Source: Clostridiales bacterium
GTDB lineage: Bacteria > Bacillota > Clostridia > Oscillospirales > Oscillospiraceae
Assembly: GCA_021203685.1 (NCBI GenBank)
Contig: JAJQAS010000008.1
Coordinates: 1 to 5,947 of the forward strand
Direction: 5' to 3'
DNA length: 5,947 nucleotides
Part shown: positions 1 to 5,703 of the stretch, one piece after another
Position numbering within the stretch: position 1 is the stretch's first letter
How the letters are laid out: the number at the start of each line of letters is the position of its first letter
Program-made: the position numbers and the translations under genes
The notes under the pieces: generated by a model
Told to the model about the DNA's origin: nothing
The model's input: the letters and a program-made list of their open reading frames with translations, nothing else
The model's database searches: none

Positions 1-652
1 CGGTGGCGAAGGGCCCGGCGGGGGCGCCGATCTCAACCGGGGTCAGGATGGGGGTGTCCACTTCCAGGAAACCCCGCTGATCCAGAAAAGACCGCAGCTG
101 GCGCAAAATCAGACTGCGCTTAACGAAGGTGTCCTTCACGTCCGGGTTGACAATTAAATCCACATAGCGCTGGCGATAACGGGTCTCCCGGTCGGTCAGG
201 CCGTGGAACTTCTCCGGCAGGGGATTCAGGCTCTTGGCCAGCAGTGTGACCCCTTCGGCCCGGACAGAAATTTGGCCTTTTTCCGTCTTAAAGACCTGGC
301 CTGTCACGCCGACGATGTCACCGATGTCGCACTTTTTGAACCAGGCGTAGGTCTCCTCTCCCACCAGGTCCCGGCGGACATAGAGCTGTACCCGGCCAGT
401 GTCGTCCTGCAAATCGCAAAAGGATACCTTGCCCATGCCCCGCTTGCTCATCAGGCGGCCCGCCACGGAGACGATGCTGCCTTCCAGCAGGTCATAGTGT
501 TCGTTGATGGCCTCGGCGTGGGTGTCCACGTCGTATTTTGTCACCTGGAAAGGGTCGTGCCCGGCCTCCTGGAGGGCGGTCAGTTTGTCGCGGCGAATTT
601 GGAGGATCTCCGACAGGCTCTTTTCCGATTCCGGCTGAAACTTTCTTCCCAT
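1..652 (-). CDS. lysS: Lysine--tRNA ligase (class II LysRS), N-terminal 217 residues, cut by window edge
   Basis: This enzyme charges tRNA-Lys with lysine in the cytoplasm using ATP. Only codons 1-217 are present, and the frame is open to the left edge. Residues about 55-145 form the OB-fold anticodon-binding domain, recognisable by VAGRLMSKRGMGKVSFCDLQ (63-82) and the DDTGRVQLYV stretch. GLTDRETRYRQRYVDLIVNP (151-170) is the typical linker into the catalytic core. Residues about 176-201 form class II motif 1, ending in the invariant proline of EVDTP (P201). Motifs 2 and 3 lie outside the window. The ATG at 650-652 is chosen because GAGG (661-664) lies 8 nt upstream. It starts 10 nt after the greA stop, so the two genes are almost certainly co-transcribed, a common clostridial arrangement. 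The loop after motif 1 reads EIGAPAGPF, where most bacterial LysRS have a GGAxARPF-like sequence. The frame remains open, so this is not an obvious frameshift. Family assignment is very secure. Confidence 0.96.
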   Translation of the reverse strand, partial: MGRKFQPESEKSLSEILQIRRDKLTALQEAGHDPFQVTKYDVDTHAEAINEHYDLLEGSIVSVAGRLMSKRGMGKVSFCDLQDDTGRVQLYVRRDLVGEETYAWFKKCDIGDIVGVTGQVFKTEKGQISVRAEGVTLLAKSLNPLPEKFHGLTDRETRYRQRYVDLIVNPDVKDTFVKRSLILRQLRSFLDQRGFLEVDTPILTPVEIGAPAGPFAT

Positions 653-660
653 ACCTTCGC

Positions 661-664
661 CCTC
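661..664 (-). promoter_or_regulatory. Ribosome binding site of lysS, overlapping the greA stop codon
   Basis: GAGG on the minus strand lies 8 nt before the lysS ATG and shares bases with the greA TGA (663-665). Ribosomes terminating on greA are therefore positioned over the lysS initiation site, which suggests translational coupling. Confidence 0.7.
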
Positions 665-1139
665 AGTTCACCGTGATAGCGAGTACCTTGTACTCCACGT
701 CGCCCTCCGGCGCCTCGACAATGGCCGTGTCGCCCACGGCCTTGCCCAGCAGTGCCTTGCCGAAGGGAGACTCCTCGGAGATGCGCCCGTTCATGGGGTC
801 GGCCTCCTGGGAACCGACCACCCGGTACTCCAGCTCTTCCTCAAATTCCACGTCGTAAACCTTGACCGTGCAGCCAATGCCCACCACGTCGTTGCCCGCG
901 GCGGTCTCGTCGATCAGCTCGTAGTTGTCCAGAATGGCCTGTACCTCGGCCTCCCGGGAGTAGAGCTTACCCTGCTGATCCTTGGCCTCGTCGTACTCGC
1001 TGTTTTCGGACAGGTCGCCAAAGGAGCGGGCTTCCTTGATCATGTCCGCCACTTCTTTTTCACGGACGCCCTTCATCCATGCCATTTCGTCCTGCAATTC
1101 CTTCAGGCGCGCGGGGGTCAGCTTCACGGGATTTGCCAT
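663..1139 (-). CDS. greA: Transcription elongation factor GreA
   Basis: GreA rescues backtracked RNA polymerase by inserting a coiled coil into the secondary channel and stimulating cleavage of the extruded RNA 3' end. The protein is 158 residues, the same length as E. coli GreA. Residues about 8-77 form the N-terminal antiparallel coiled coil. Its acidic tip is GDLSENSEYDEAK (41-53), with D42 and E45 at the positions that coordinate the polymerase catalytic magnesium in the family. Residues about 85-158 form the FKBP-like C-terminal domain, containing YRVVGSQEAD (105-114) and SPFGKALLGK (124-133). The ATG at 1137-1139 is chosen because AAAGGTG (1149-1155) sits 9 nt upstream. A GTG at 1149-1151 would add four residues (MFFI) but lies inside that Shine-Dalgarno sequence. 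The gene has its own sigma-A promoter and a structured leader, and it leads the greA-lysS pair. Nothing in the protein looks degenerate. Confidence 0.97.
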   Translation of the reverse strand: MANPVKLTPARLKELQDEMAWMKGVREKEVADMIKEARSFGDLSENSEYDEAKDQQGKLYSREAEVQAILDNYELIDETAAGNDVVGIGCTVKVYDVEFEEELEYRVVGSQEADPMNGRISEESPFGKALLGKAVGDTAIVEAPEGDVEYKVLAITVN

Positions 1140-1148
1140 AATAAAAAA

Positions 1149-1155
1149 CACCTTT
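1149..1155 (-). promoter_or_regulatory. Ribosome binding site that fixes the greA start
   Basis: AAAGGTG lies 9 nt before the ATG at 1137-1139. It contains the alternative GTG start codon, which argues that GTG is not used. Confidence 0.7.
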
Positions 1156-1181
1156 CTTCCATAGAGAGTGAAAAAATCATA

Positions 1182-1225
1182 AGAAAACCGCAGTTCTGCC
1201 TATCACAAAACTGCACCGGTTTTCT
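1182..1225 (-). promoter_or_regulatory. Long hairpin in the greA 5' leader, possible attenuator
   Basis: Read on the minus strand, an outer 8-bp stem AGAAAACC/GGTTTTCT (1225-1218 with 1189-1182) continues into an inner 9-bp stem GCAGTTTTG/CAGAACTGC (1214-1206 with 1198-1190). The inner stem contains one G-U pair. A 3-nt bulge (GGT, 1217-1215) separates the stems and the loop is 7 nt. The inner stem is followed by GGTTTTCTT, then ATGA and a run of six T (1176-1171), before the greA Shine-Dalgarno. The inner stem plus T-rich tail resembles an intrinsic terminator, and the full fold would instead sequester part of that tail. It lies wholly inside the predicted leader transcript. The structure is read directly from the sequence; the regulatory role is inferred. 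It resembles no riboswitch I recognise. Confidence 0.55.
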
Positions 1226-1264
1226 CTGTGGAGGGTGAACTTCACATAAGTTGATACTATAAGT

Positions 1265-1292
1265 AGTATATGCAATTTTTCCGGGCTGTCAA
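1265..1292 (-). promoter_or_regulatory. Sigma-A promoter for greA-lysS
   Basis: On the minus strand a perfect -35 box TTGACA (1292-1287) is followed after 16 nt by TATACT (1270-1265), which matches the -10 consensus at 5 of 6 positions. The start point would fall near 1258, giving a leader of roughly 120 nt before the greA ATG. The site lies in the A/T-richer gap behind the HAD hydrolase gene, so greA-lysS can be expressed independently of the upstream cell-wall genes. Read-through from upstream is not excluded, because no clear terminator precedes it. Confidence 0.8.
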
Positions 1293-1306
1293 GCGTTTTC
1301 CGGGCT
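1277..1306 (-). repeat. Two direct copies of AGCCCGGAAAA around the greA -35 box
   Basis: The 11-nt sequence AGCCCGGAAAA occurs exactly at 1306-1296 and again at 1287-1277 on the minus strand. The centres are 19 nt apart, close to two helical turns. The 8-nt gap is CGCTTGAC, so the -35 box TTGACA straddles the gap and the first base of the second copy. Placement over the -35 and spacer is what a repressor operator would look like, but no regulator is known from this window and the role is inference. Confidence 0.5.
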
Positions 1307-1327
1307 TTTTTGTGGAGTGGCAGCCCG

Positions 1328-2146
1328 TCAGCCCAGCAAATACCGCTCGATGGCCTGGCTGACGCCGCTGTGGTCGCAGTCGTCCACCACCACCTGACAG
1401 GCCGCCTTGACCGGTTCGGCGGCATTGCCCACCGCCACAGGCAGACCGGCTTTTTTCAGGATGGGCAGGTCGTTGAAGCTGTCGCCCACCACAATGGTCT
1501 CCTCCAGCGGCAGCCCCAGATGGCGGCAAAGGACCTCCAGCCCTACGCCCTTGTCCACTCCATGGGCAGAAATTTCCAGCGAAGTTTCCTCCGCCAGAGC
1601 GGTGGTAAGGGGCAGCCCCTCCACAGCCAGCAGGGTATCCGCCCGGTCCTCCGGGGAGGTGTGGTAGAGGCAGATCTTCTCAAACGTCCACTCTTGCGCC
1701 TGGCAGTACCAGTAAATGTCGTTGGTGGAGCGGCAGTTCTGCTGAAAATGGTTCTGGTAGTGGGCCATTTTGTAATGCGCCAGGTTGTTCAGGTGCCGAA
1801 TGTCCATCACCGCCTCGTTGCGAACCAGAATTTGGGGCATAATATCCCGGCCTTTGGTGTAGTCCAGGATGGTTTTTGCCGCCTGGGGGTCGATGAGCTG
1901 GAGGTGGATCGCCCGCTCTTCCGCCCGGTCGTAGACGCAGGCGCCGCTCTCACAGAGGACGTAGCGCATTTTCGGGAAAAGGGCCAGGAACGGCTCCAGC
2001 TCACCGATGCACCGCCCGGTGGAGAACACAACCTGCTTGCCCGCCTCCAATGCGCGGGTGATGGCAGTGGCGTCCGCCGGGGAAATTTCCTTCCGGCTGT
2101 TCAAAAGCGTGCCGTCCATATCGGCGGCCAAAAGCTGATAAGGCAT
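1328..2146 (-). CDS. Cof-type HAD-superfamily hydrolase (HAD-IIB), probable small-molecule phosphatase
   Basis: This is a 272-residue cytoplasmic phosphatase of the Cof/YidA type; members dephosphorylate sugar phosphates and other phosphometabolites with Mg2+. All four HAD motifs are present. Motif I is DMDGT, with nucleophile D9 and acid/base D11. Motif II is STGR, around S42-T43. Motif III is K199 in HGVDKG. Motif IV is GDSFND (221-226), with D222 and D226 as probable metal ligands. The insert between motifs II and III (about residues 85-190) is the C2-type cap that determines substrate, and it gives no clue I can read. The length is typical for the family. The ATG at 2144-2146 is preceded by AGGG (2153-2156) at 6 nt. 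The gene starts 61 nt after the pbpA stop with no clear terminator between them, so it may be the third gene of the rodA-pbpA unit. A functional link to wall synthesis is not shown. The substrate is unknown. Confidence 0.9.
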   Translation of the reverse strand: MPYQLLAADMDGTLLNSRKEISPADATAITRALEAGKQVVFSTGRCIGELEPFLALFPKMRYVLCESGACVYDRAEERAIHLQLIDPQAAKTILDYTKGRDIMPQILVRNEAVMDIRHLNNLAHYKMAHYQNHFQQNCRSTNDIYWYCQAQEWTFEKICLYHTSPEDRADTLLAVEGLPLTTALAEETSLEISAHGVDKGVGLEVLCRHLGLPLEETIVVGDSFNDLPILKKAGLPVAVGNAAEPVKAACQVVVDDCDHSGVSQAIERYLLG

Positions 2147-2207
2147 GGATATCCCTGCTTTCTTCGTTTTTGTTTGAGTAGGGGAGAGGGGCGGCGAAGT
2201 GCTGCCG

Positions 2208-3557
2208 TCAGCTACATGCGGCCTCCAGCACTGCCGCAGCTATGGACCCCGCGACGCTGGAGCCCCAGCCGCCGTTTTCCACCAACACCACAAAGGCGTA
2301 GGGGTAGTCCTCATCGTCGATAAAGCCCACGAACCAGGCGTGAGGGGAACCGGAGCCAACTTCGGCTGTGCCGGACTTGGCGCAGACCGCCAGGTCGCCA
2401 AACTGGGACTGCCCGTAGTGGTCGACCACGTTGTTGCGCATCATTTCCTTTAACTGGTCGCAGGTGGAGGAGGCCCAGCCGATGGAGGTGGTCTCTGTGG
2501 CCTCGGTAGTGGTCAGTCCCATACTTCCCGTCACCGAAAGCAGCAGCCGGGGCACCGCGGCCTCTCCGCCGGAGGCGATGCAGCCCATCAGGGTCAGCAT
2601 GGCGCAGGGGTTTACCAGGTCATTATATTGCCCCACGCCGGACCAGCCCTCGTCCACTGCGGAAACGGTGGTGGAAAAGCTGCCGGCGGCGGTGGGGATA
2701 CCGGAAACACTGAGACTGCTGAGCAGTCCCGCCTCCTCGGCGTATTTTTGCAGCGTCTCGCCGCCGATCTCGTTGGCGAGGGTTGCGAAAGCCCCGTTGC
2801 AGCTGTTGGCAAGGGCGGTCCCGAAGTCCACCGTGCCGTGGGTGCTGGGGCAGGTGACGGTGCTGCCGTCGTCGTACTCCAGCGAACCGTCGCAGGTGTA
2901 GGTAAAGCTGTCCAGATCGTCCAGCGTCTCAATGGCCGCCGCGCTGGTCACCAGCTTGAAGGTGGAGCCTGGGGTGTAGGTGCTGGAGAGGAACCGGTTG
3001 AGATAGGCCCCGTCATAGTTCTCGTCCCCAGCGTTGATAGCGGCAATTTCATCCTCGTCGTCGGGGTCGAAGGCAGGGGCGGAGAGCATACACAGCAGGT
3101 CGCCGGTTTTGTAGTTGTACAGGGCCACCACGCCCTTTCGCCCGTCCATGGCCTCGTAAGCTACCTTGTTCAGCTGGGCGTCCAGCGTCAGGTTGACCTG
3201 GTTGCCGGTGCCGTTGGTGCCGAAAATCAGGCTGAACCCCACCAGCTCGTCCGCAAAGATGGTCTTTGCCCCCACGGAGATGCTGCCGTTTCGGTCGCCC
3301 ACGGCGTGGACGGTGGAGGTGCGAATTTCATCGTCGTCGTTGTAGGCGTCGTTTTCGCAGTCGTAGAGAATGACGCCGTTCCGGTCCGCGATGGCCCCGG
3401 AGGAAATGCTTCCGTTGCTGTAGACATGGCGGTTGGCGGAGTAGGAGGCCCAGGACGCGCCGTTGAGGACGTAGAACACCAGCAGGACGACCATCCCCAA
3501 AATCAGCGCCAGGATAAAGAACAGCACAAACAGAGTGCGGGTTTTCAGCTGTTTCAT
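2208..3557 (-). CDS. pbpA: PbpA-type class B penicillin-binding protein (peptidoglycan D,D-transpeptidase)
   Basis: This protein crosslinks peptidoglycan outside the membrane as partner of a SEDS glycosyltransferase. It has 449 residues. A membrane anchor spans about residues 8-32, with a basic cytoplasmic start (MKQLKTRT). A short pedestal region of about 90 residues contains SGAIADRNG (53-61). The transpeptidase domain follows from about residue 120. Catalytic motifs are STFK (S198 nucleophile, K201), SCN (252-254) and KSGT (394-397). The C-terminal PHAWFVGF (405-412) and VLVENGG (424-430) blocks strongly resemble actinobacterial PbpA. The third motif is KSGT rather than the more usual KTGT, which is a tolerated variant. 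The start at 3555-3557 is chosen because GGAGG (3565-3569) lies 7 nt upstream. An ATG at 3572 would add MGGQA but lies upstream of that GGAGG. The start overlaps the stop of the FHA-RodA gene as ATGA, implying coupled translation and stoichiometric production. Confidence 0.95.
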   Translation of the reverse strand: MKQLKTRTLFVLFFILALILGMVVLLVFYVLNGASWASYSANRHVYSNGSISSGAIADRNGVILYDCENDAYNDDDEIRTSTVHAVGDRNGSISVGAKTIFADELVGFSLIFGTNGTGNQVNLTLDAQLNKVAYEAMDGRKGVVALYNYKTGDLLCMLSAPAFDPDDEDEIAAINAGDENYDGAYLNRFLSSTYTPGSTFKLVTSAAAIETLDDLDSFTYTCDGSLEYDDGSTVTCPSTHGTVDFGTALANSCNGAFATLANEIGGETLQKYAEEAGLLSSLSVSGIPTAAGSFSTTVSAVDEGWSGVGQYNDLVNPCAMLTLMGCIASGGEAAVPRLLLSVTGSMGLTTTEATETTSIGWASSTCDQLKEMMRNNVVDHYGQSQFGDLAVCAKSGTAEVGSGSPHAWFVGFIDDEDYPYAFVVLVENGGWGSSVAGSIAAAVLEAACS

Positions 3558-5662
3558 GGCTTGTCCTCCCATTCATCGTCCTTGAGGAAGTAGGAACGCC
3601 AATCGTCCGCGTCGGAAGTGTTTTCGCCCGTCTCGGCGGAGAAGTCGATGTCCGGGAAATCCTCACTGTTATCTTCCGGCGTCGGCGTGGAAGGCTGCGG
3701 CGCAGACCCGGTCGAGGCAGGCCGGTCAACGCGGGTCGGCTCATCATCTGCCGGGTCTGGCCGACGGATGACCGTTTCCGTGCGGTCATTTTCCTCGCCG
3801 TCGTCTGCGTTCAGCGGCCTGCCCCACCGGAAGAAGCCCGTAGCGGCCCGCCAGCTGTCCGGCTCGTCCTCCGGGTCGTTCTTCTTCCGCCGCTTGGGCA
3901 GGCGGACAGCCAACCCGGCGTTCTGCCTGGCATCCGAGGCTTTGATGAAGGCCAACAGCGCCCAGCAGGACATCATGGAGCTGCCGCCCACGGAGACGAA
4001 GGGCAGGGTCACGCCGGTCAGGGGGAGCAGGTCGGTGGAGCCGAACACGTTGAGCATGGTCTGCACCACAAAGATCATGGCGGCGGAGCAGGCAGTGATG
4101 ACATAAAAGCTGCTGCGGGCGATGCTGGCCTCCCGCACGGCGAAAATCGCCAGCAGCGCGATGACCGCCACCGCAGCCACCGCCAAAATCAGCCCCAGTT
4201 CCTCCGCCAGCACACCAAATACTAAATCTGTGTTGGCCGCGCCGATGTTTTTCAGCCAGCCGTCTCCCACGCCCTGGCCAAACAGCCCGCCGCTGGCCAT
4301 GGCGGACATGGTGCGGGTCTGCTGGTAGCCCAGGTTGGAGGGGTCCTCCCAGACGTGACGGTAAACGGCGAACCGGGCAAAAATATAGGATTTGTATTGC
4401 AAAACGAGATACCCGCCGGAGATGGCCGCAGCCAGCAGGAACAGCACCGAGGCCAGGTCGCCGCTGCGCAGGAAGGTGATGGCCAGCAGCGCCACAAAGA
4501 AAATCAGGGCGGTGCCAAAGTCGCTCATCAGGCCCAGGCACCCCACGCAAAACAAGGAATATCCCAAGGTGTAGAGCAGGTTTTTCTTGTTGAACATCCG
4601 GTCCAGGGTGGTGGCCCCCACCAGGATAAAGACGATTTTGACGAACTCCGAGGGCTGGAAGGAGATCGGCCCAATGGAGAGCCAGTTTTTCGCGCCAAAG
4701 AGCCGTTCCCCCAGCAGCAGGTTAAAGGTCAGCAGCGCCATGGAAGCCACCGCCAGGGGCCAGCGGATTTTGGTGACGAACTCCAGGTCCCGCAGGCAGA
4801 TGGACAGGGCCAAAAACAGCGCCAGCCCCAGCGCCACGCAGAGAGTCTGCTTTTTCAGCCCACTGGGGGAGGAGGACGCTGTCACCGTCAGGCAGAGGGT
4901 GGTCAGAAAAAAAGCCAGCGTTTCAATTTCAAAGCCCGTCCGCCGAAACACCCGGTAAATGAGGTAAACCACCCACATCATCCCGCACAGCGCGCCGAAA
5001 CAGCCCGCCACAGAGGTCTGGTATTCCGCGTCCACGGCGTTCCATAGTTGAAAGCACAGCATCCCCTGGAACAGGCTCAGCAGGAGCAGCGTGACACCGG
5101 GAGAGAAGGCTTTGCCGGGCTTGGAGCGGCGCTGGGCCTGCTGCCGCTCCTCCTCGGCGGTGGAGGGCAGAAAACAGGCGTCCACCCCGCCAAAGCTGAT
5201 GATGTCCCGGGCCTTGAGGGCGGCGGTCTCAAACACAGTGGTCCCGTTCAGCGTGACGCCGTTTTTGCTGTTCAGGGCGTAGAGCAGCCAGTTGCCCTTG
5301 CTGTCCCGCATCAGGGCGGCGTGGTTCCGGGAGACCGTGCCGTAAGATAAGATCACATCGCACCGGCGGGAGCGCCCAACCAGGTTCTCCCAGTGGTTCA
5401 GGGGCAGACGGGTGCCGTCTGTCAGCACCAGACTGCCCCAGGTCTCCTGCTCCATGCGGCCCTGGAACAGGCTCCTGCCGCAGCGCACCACCACCAGCAC
5501 CCCCAGAAAGGGCAGAACATAGTGGAACAGCCCGCCAAACAGAGAGGTCAGCAGGCTCATCAGCGCCTCGTTGCCGGTCAGGGAGGCGAAGAGAGAGGCG
5601 AAGCCCCTGCCAATGGTCTGCAAGCCCTGTAAAATTGTCTGAAATACATCTGCAACGCGCAT
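3554..5662 (-). CDS. rodA: FHA-domain / SEDS fusion: RodA/FtsW-family peptidoglycan glycosyltransferase
   Basis: This 702-residue membrane protein should polymerise lipid II into glycan strands. Residues 1-35 look amphipathic, and a membrane segment lies at about 43-60. A cytoplasmic FHA domain spans about 78-165, with GRS (96-98), SRNH (111-114) and NSKNGVTLNG (131-140), the classic phosphothreonine-binding residues. The SEDS core spans about 187-575. Five hydrophobic segments precede the signature loop GAKNWLSIGPISFQPSEF (323-340). Then come SDFGTALIFF (380-389), NTDLVFGVLAEELG (477-490), where D479 aligns with the catalytic aspartate of RodA/FtsW, and TGVTLPFVSVGGSS (549-562). A basic patch LPKRRKK (588-594) leads into an acidic, proline-rich tail (595-702). 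SEDS proteins are usually about 370-470 residues, so the extra length is the FHA module and the tail. The start follows GGAGG (5668-5672) at 5 nt. The gene is coupled to pbpA by a 4-nt overlap. FtsW or SpoVE function is a possible alternative, but the PbpA partner favours RodA. Confidence 0.93.
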   Translation of the reverse strand: MRVADVFQTILQGLQTIGRGFASLFASLTGNEALMSLLTSLFGGLFHYVLPFLGVLVVVRCGRSLFQGRMEQETWGSLVLTDGTRLPLNHWENLVGRSRRCDVILSYGTVSRNHAALMRDSKGNWLLYALNSKNGVTLNGTTVFETAALKARDIISFGGVDACFLPSTAEEERQQAQRRSKPGKAFSPGVTLLLLSLFQGMLCFQLWNAVDAEYQTSVAGCFGALCGMMWVVYLIYRVFRRTGFEIETLAFFLTTLCLTVTASSSPSGLKKQTLCVALGLALFLALSICLRDLEFVTKIRWPLAVASMALLTFNLLLGERLFGAKNWLSIGPISFQPSEFVKIVFILVGATTLDRMFNKKNLLYTLGYSLFCVGCLGLMSDFGTALIFFVALLAITFLRSGDLASVLFLLAAAISGGYLVLQYKSYIFARFAVYRHVWEDPSNLGYQQTRTMSAMASGGLFGQGVGDGWLKNIGAANTDLVFGVLAEELGLILAVAAVAVIALLAIFAVREASIARSSFYVITACSAAMIFVVQTMLNVFGSTDLLPLTGVTLPFVSVGGSSMMSCWALLAFIKASDARQNAGLAVRLPKRRKKNDPEDEPDSWRAATGFFRWGRPLNADDGEENDRTETVIRRPDPADDEPTRVDRPASTGSAPQPSTPTPEDNSEDFPDIDFSAETGENTSDADDWRSYFLKDDEWEDKP
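3565..3569 (-). promoter_or_regulatory. Ribosome binding site of pbpA inside the end of the FHA-rodA gene
   Basis: GGAGG lies 7 nt before the ATG at 3555-3557 and within the last codons of the upstream gene. It determines the pbpA start and rules against the in-frame ATG at 3570-3572, which lies 5' of it. Confidence 0.85.
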
Positions 5663-5667
5663 AAGGC

Positions 5668-5672
5668 CCTCC
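5668..5672 (-). promoter_or_regulatory. Ribosome binding site of the FHA-rodA gene
   Basis: GGAGG on the minus strand lies 5 nt before the ATG at 5660-5662. It supports this start, with the leading amphipathic segment retained in the protein. Confidence 0.75.
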
Positions 5673-5695
5673 GTAAAGCGTGGGGACAGACAAAG

Positions 5696-5703
5696 ATTGT
5701 ATA
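5696..5703 (-). promoter_or_regulatory. Possible -10 element for the rodA-pbpA unit, abutting the terminator
   Basis: TATACAAT (5703-5696) contains TACAAT, a 5 of 6 match to the -10 consensus, and begins in the T-tract of the upstream terminator. It would start transcription about 24 nt before the rodA ATG. The corresponding -35 would fall in the terminator hairpin and is poor (about CCTTTT), so this is a weak call. It is the only candidate between the terminator and the gene. Confidence 0.35.

Noticed and set aside
203..676. Plus-strand open frame opposite lysS
   Set aside because: The minus-strand frame gives an unbroken, motif-bearing LysRS. This frame is its shadow.
1140..1260. T-box or lysine riboswitch controlling greA-lysS
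   Set aside because: The leader is only about 120 nt, I see no T-box sequence (TGGNACCGCG-like) or L-box core, and the only structure is the single long hairpin.
1301..1327. Hairpin CGGGCT/AGCCCG just after the HAD stop as a terminator
   Set aside because: The stem is only 6 bp with a 15-nt loop and is followed by GAAAACG, not a T-run, so it does not qualify as an intrinsic terminator.
2186..2207. Small GC hairpin (GGCAGC/GCCGCC) between pbpA and the HAD gene
   Set aside because: It contains a mismatch, is followed by a C-rich stretch without T's, and is too weak to call a terminator.
1310..2323. Plus-strand open frame of 337 codons opposite the HAD hydrolase
   Set aside because: The opposite frame encodes a complete HAD protein with all four motifs. 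The plus-strand product has no recognisable domain and ends in R/P-rich sequence typical of shadow frames.
2628..3593. Long open frame on the plus strand (321 codons)
   Set aside because: It lies antisense to pbpA, its translation is low-complexity V/G/H-rich with no domain, and it is explained by codon bias of the GC-rich gene on the other strand.
3554..3800. Possible frameshift or foreign segment in the charged tail of the RodA fusion
   Set aside because: The frame is continuous, composition is consistent with a disordered acidic tail, and the end overlaps pbpA precisely, which argues it is the genuine C terminus.
4355..5047. Plus-strand open frame of 230 codons opposite the SEDS core
   Set aside because: The Q/G/H-rich translation is the usual antisense image of a hydrophobic, GC-rich membrane protein gene.
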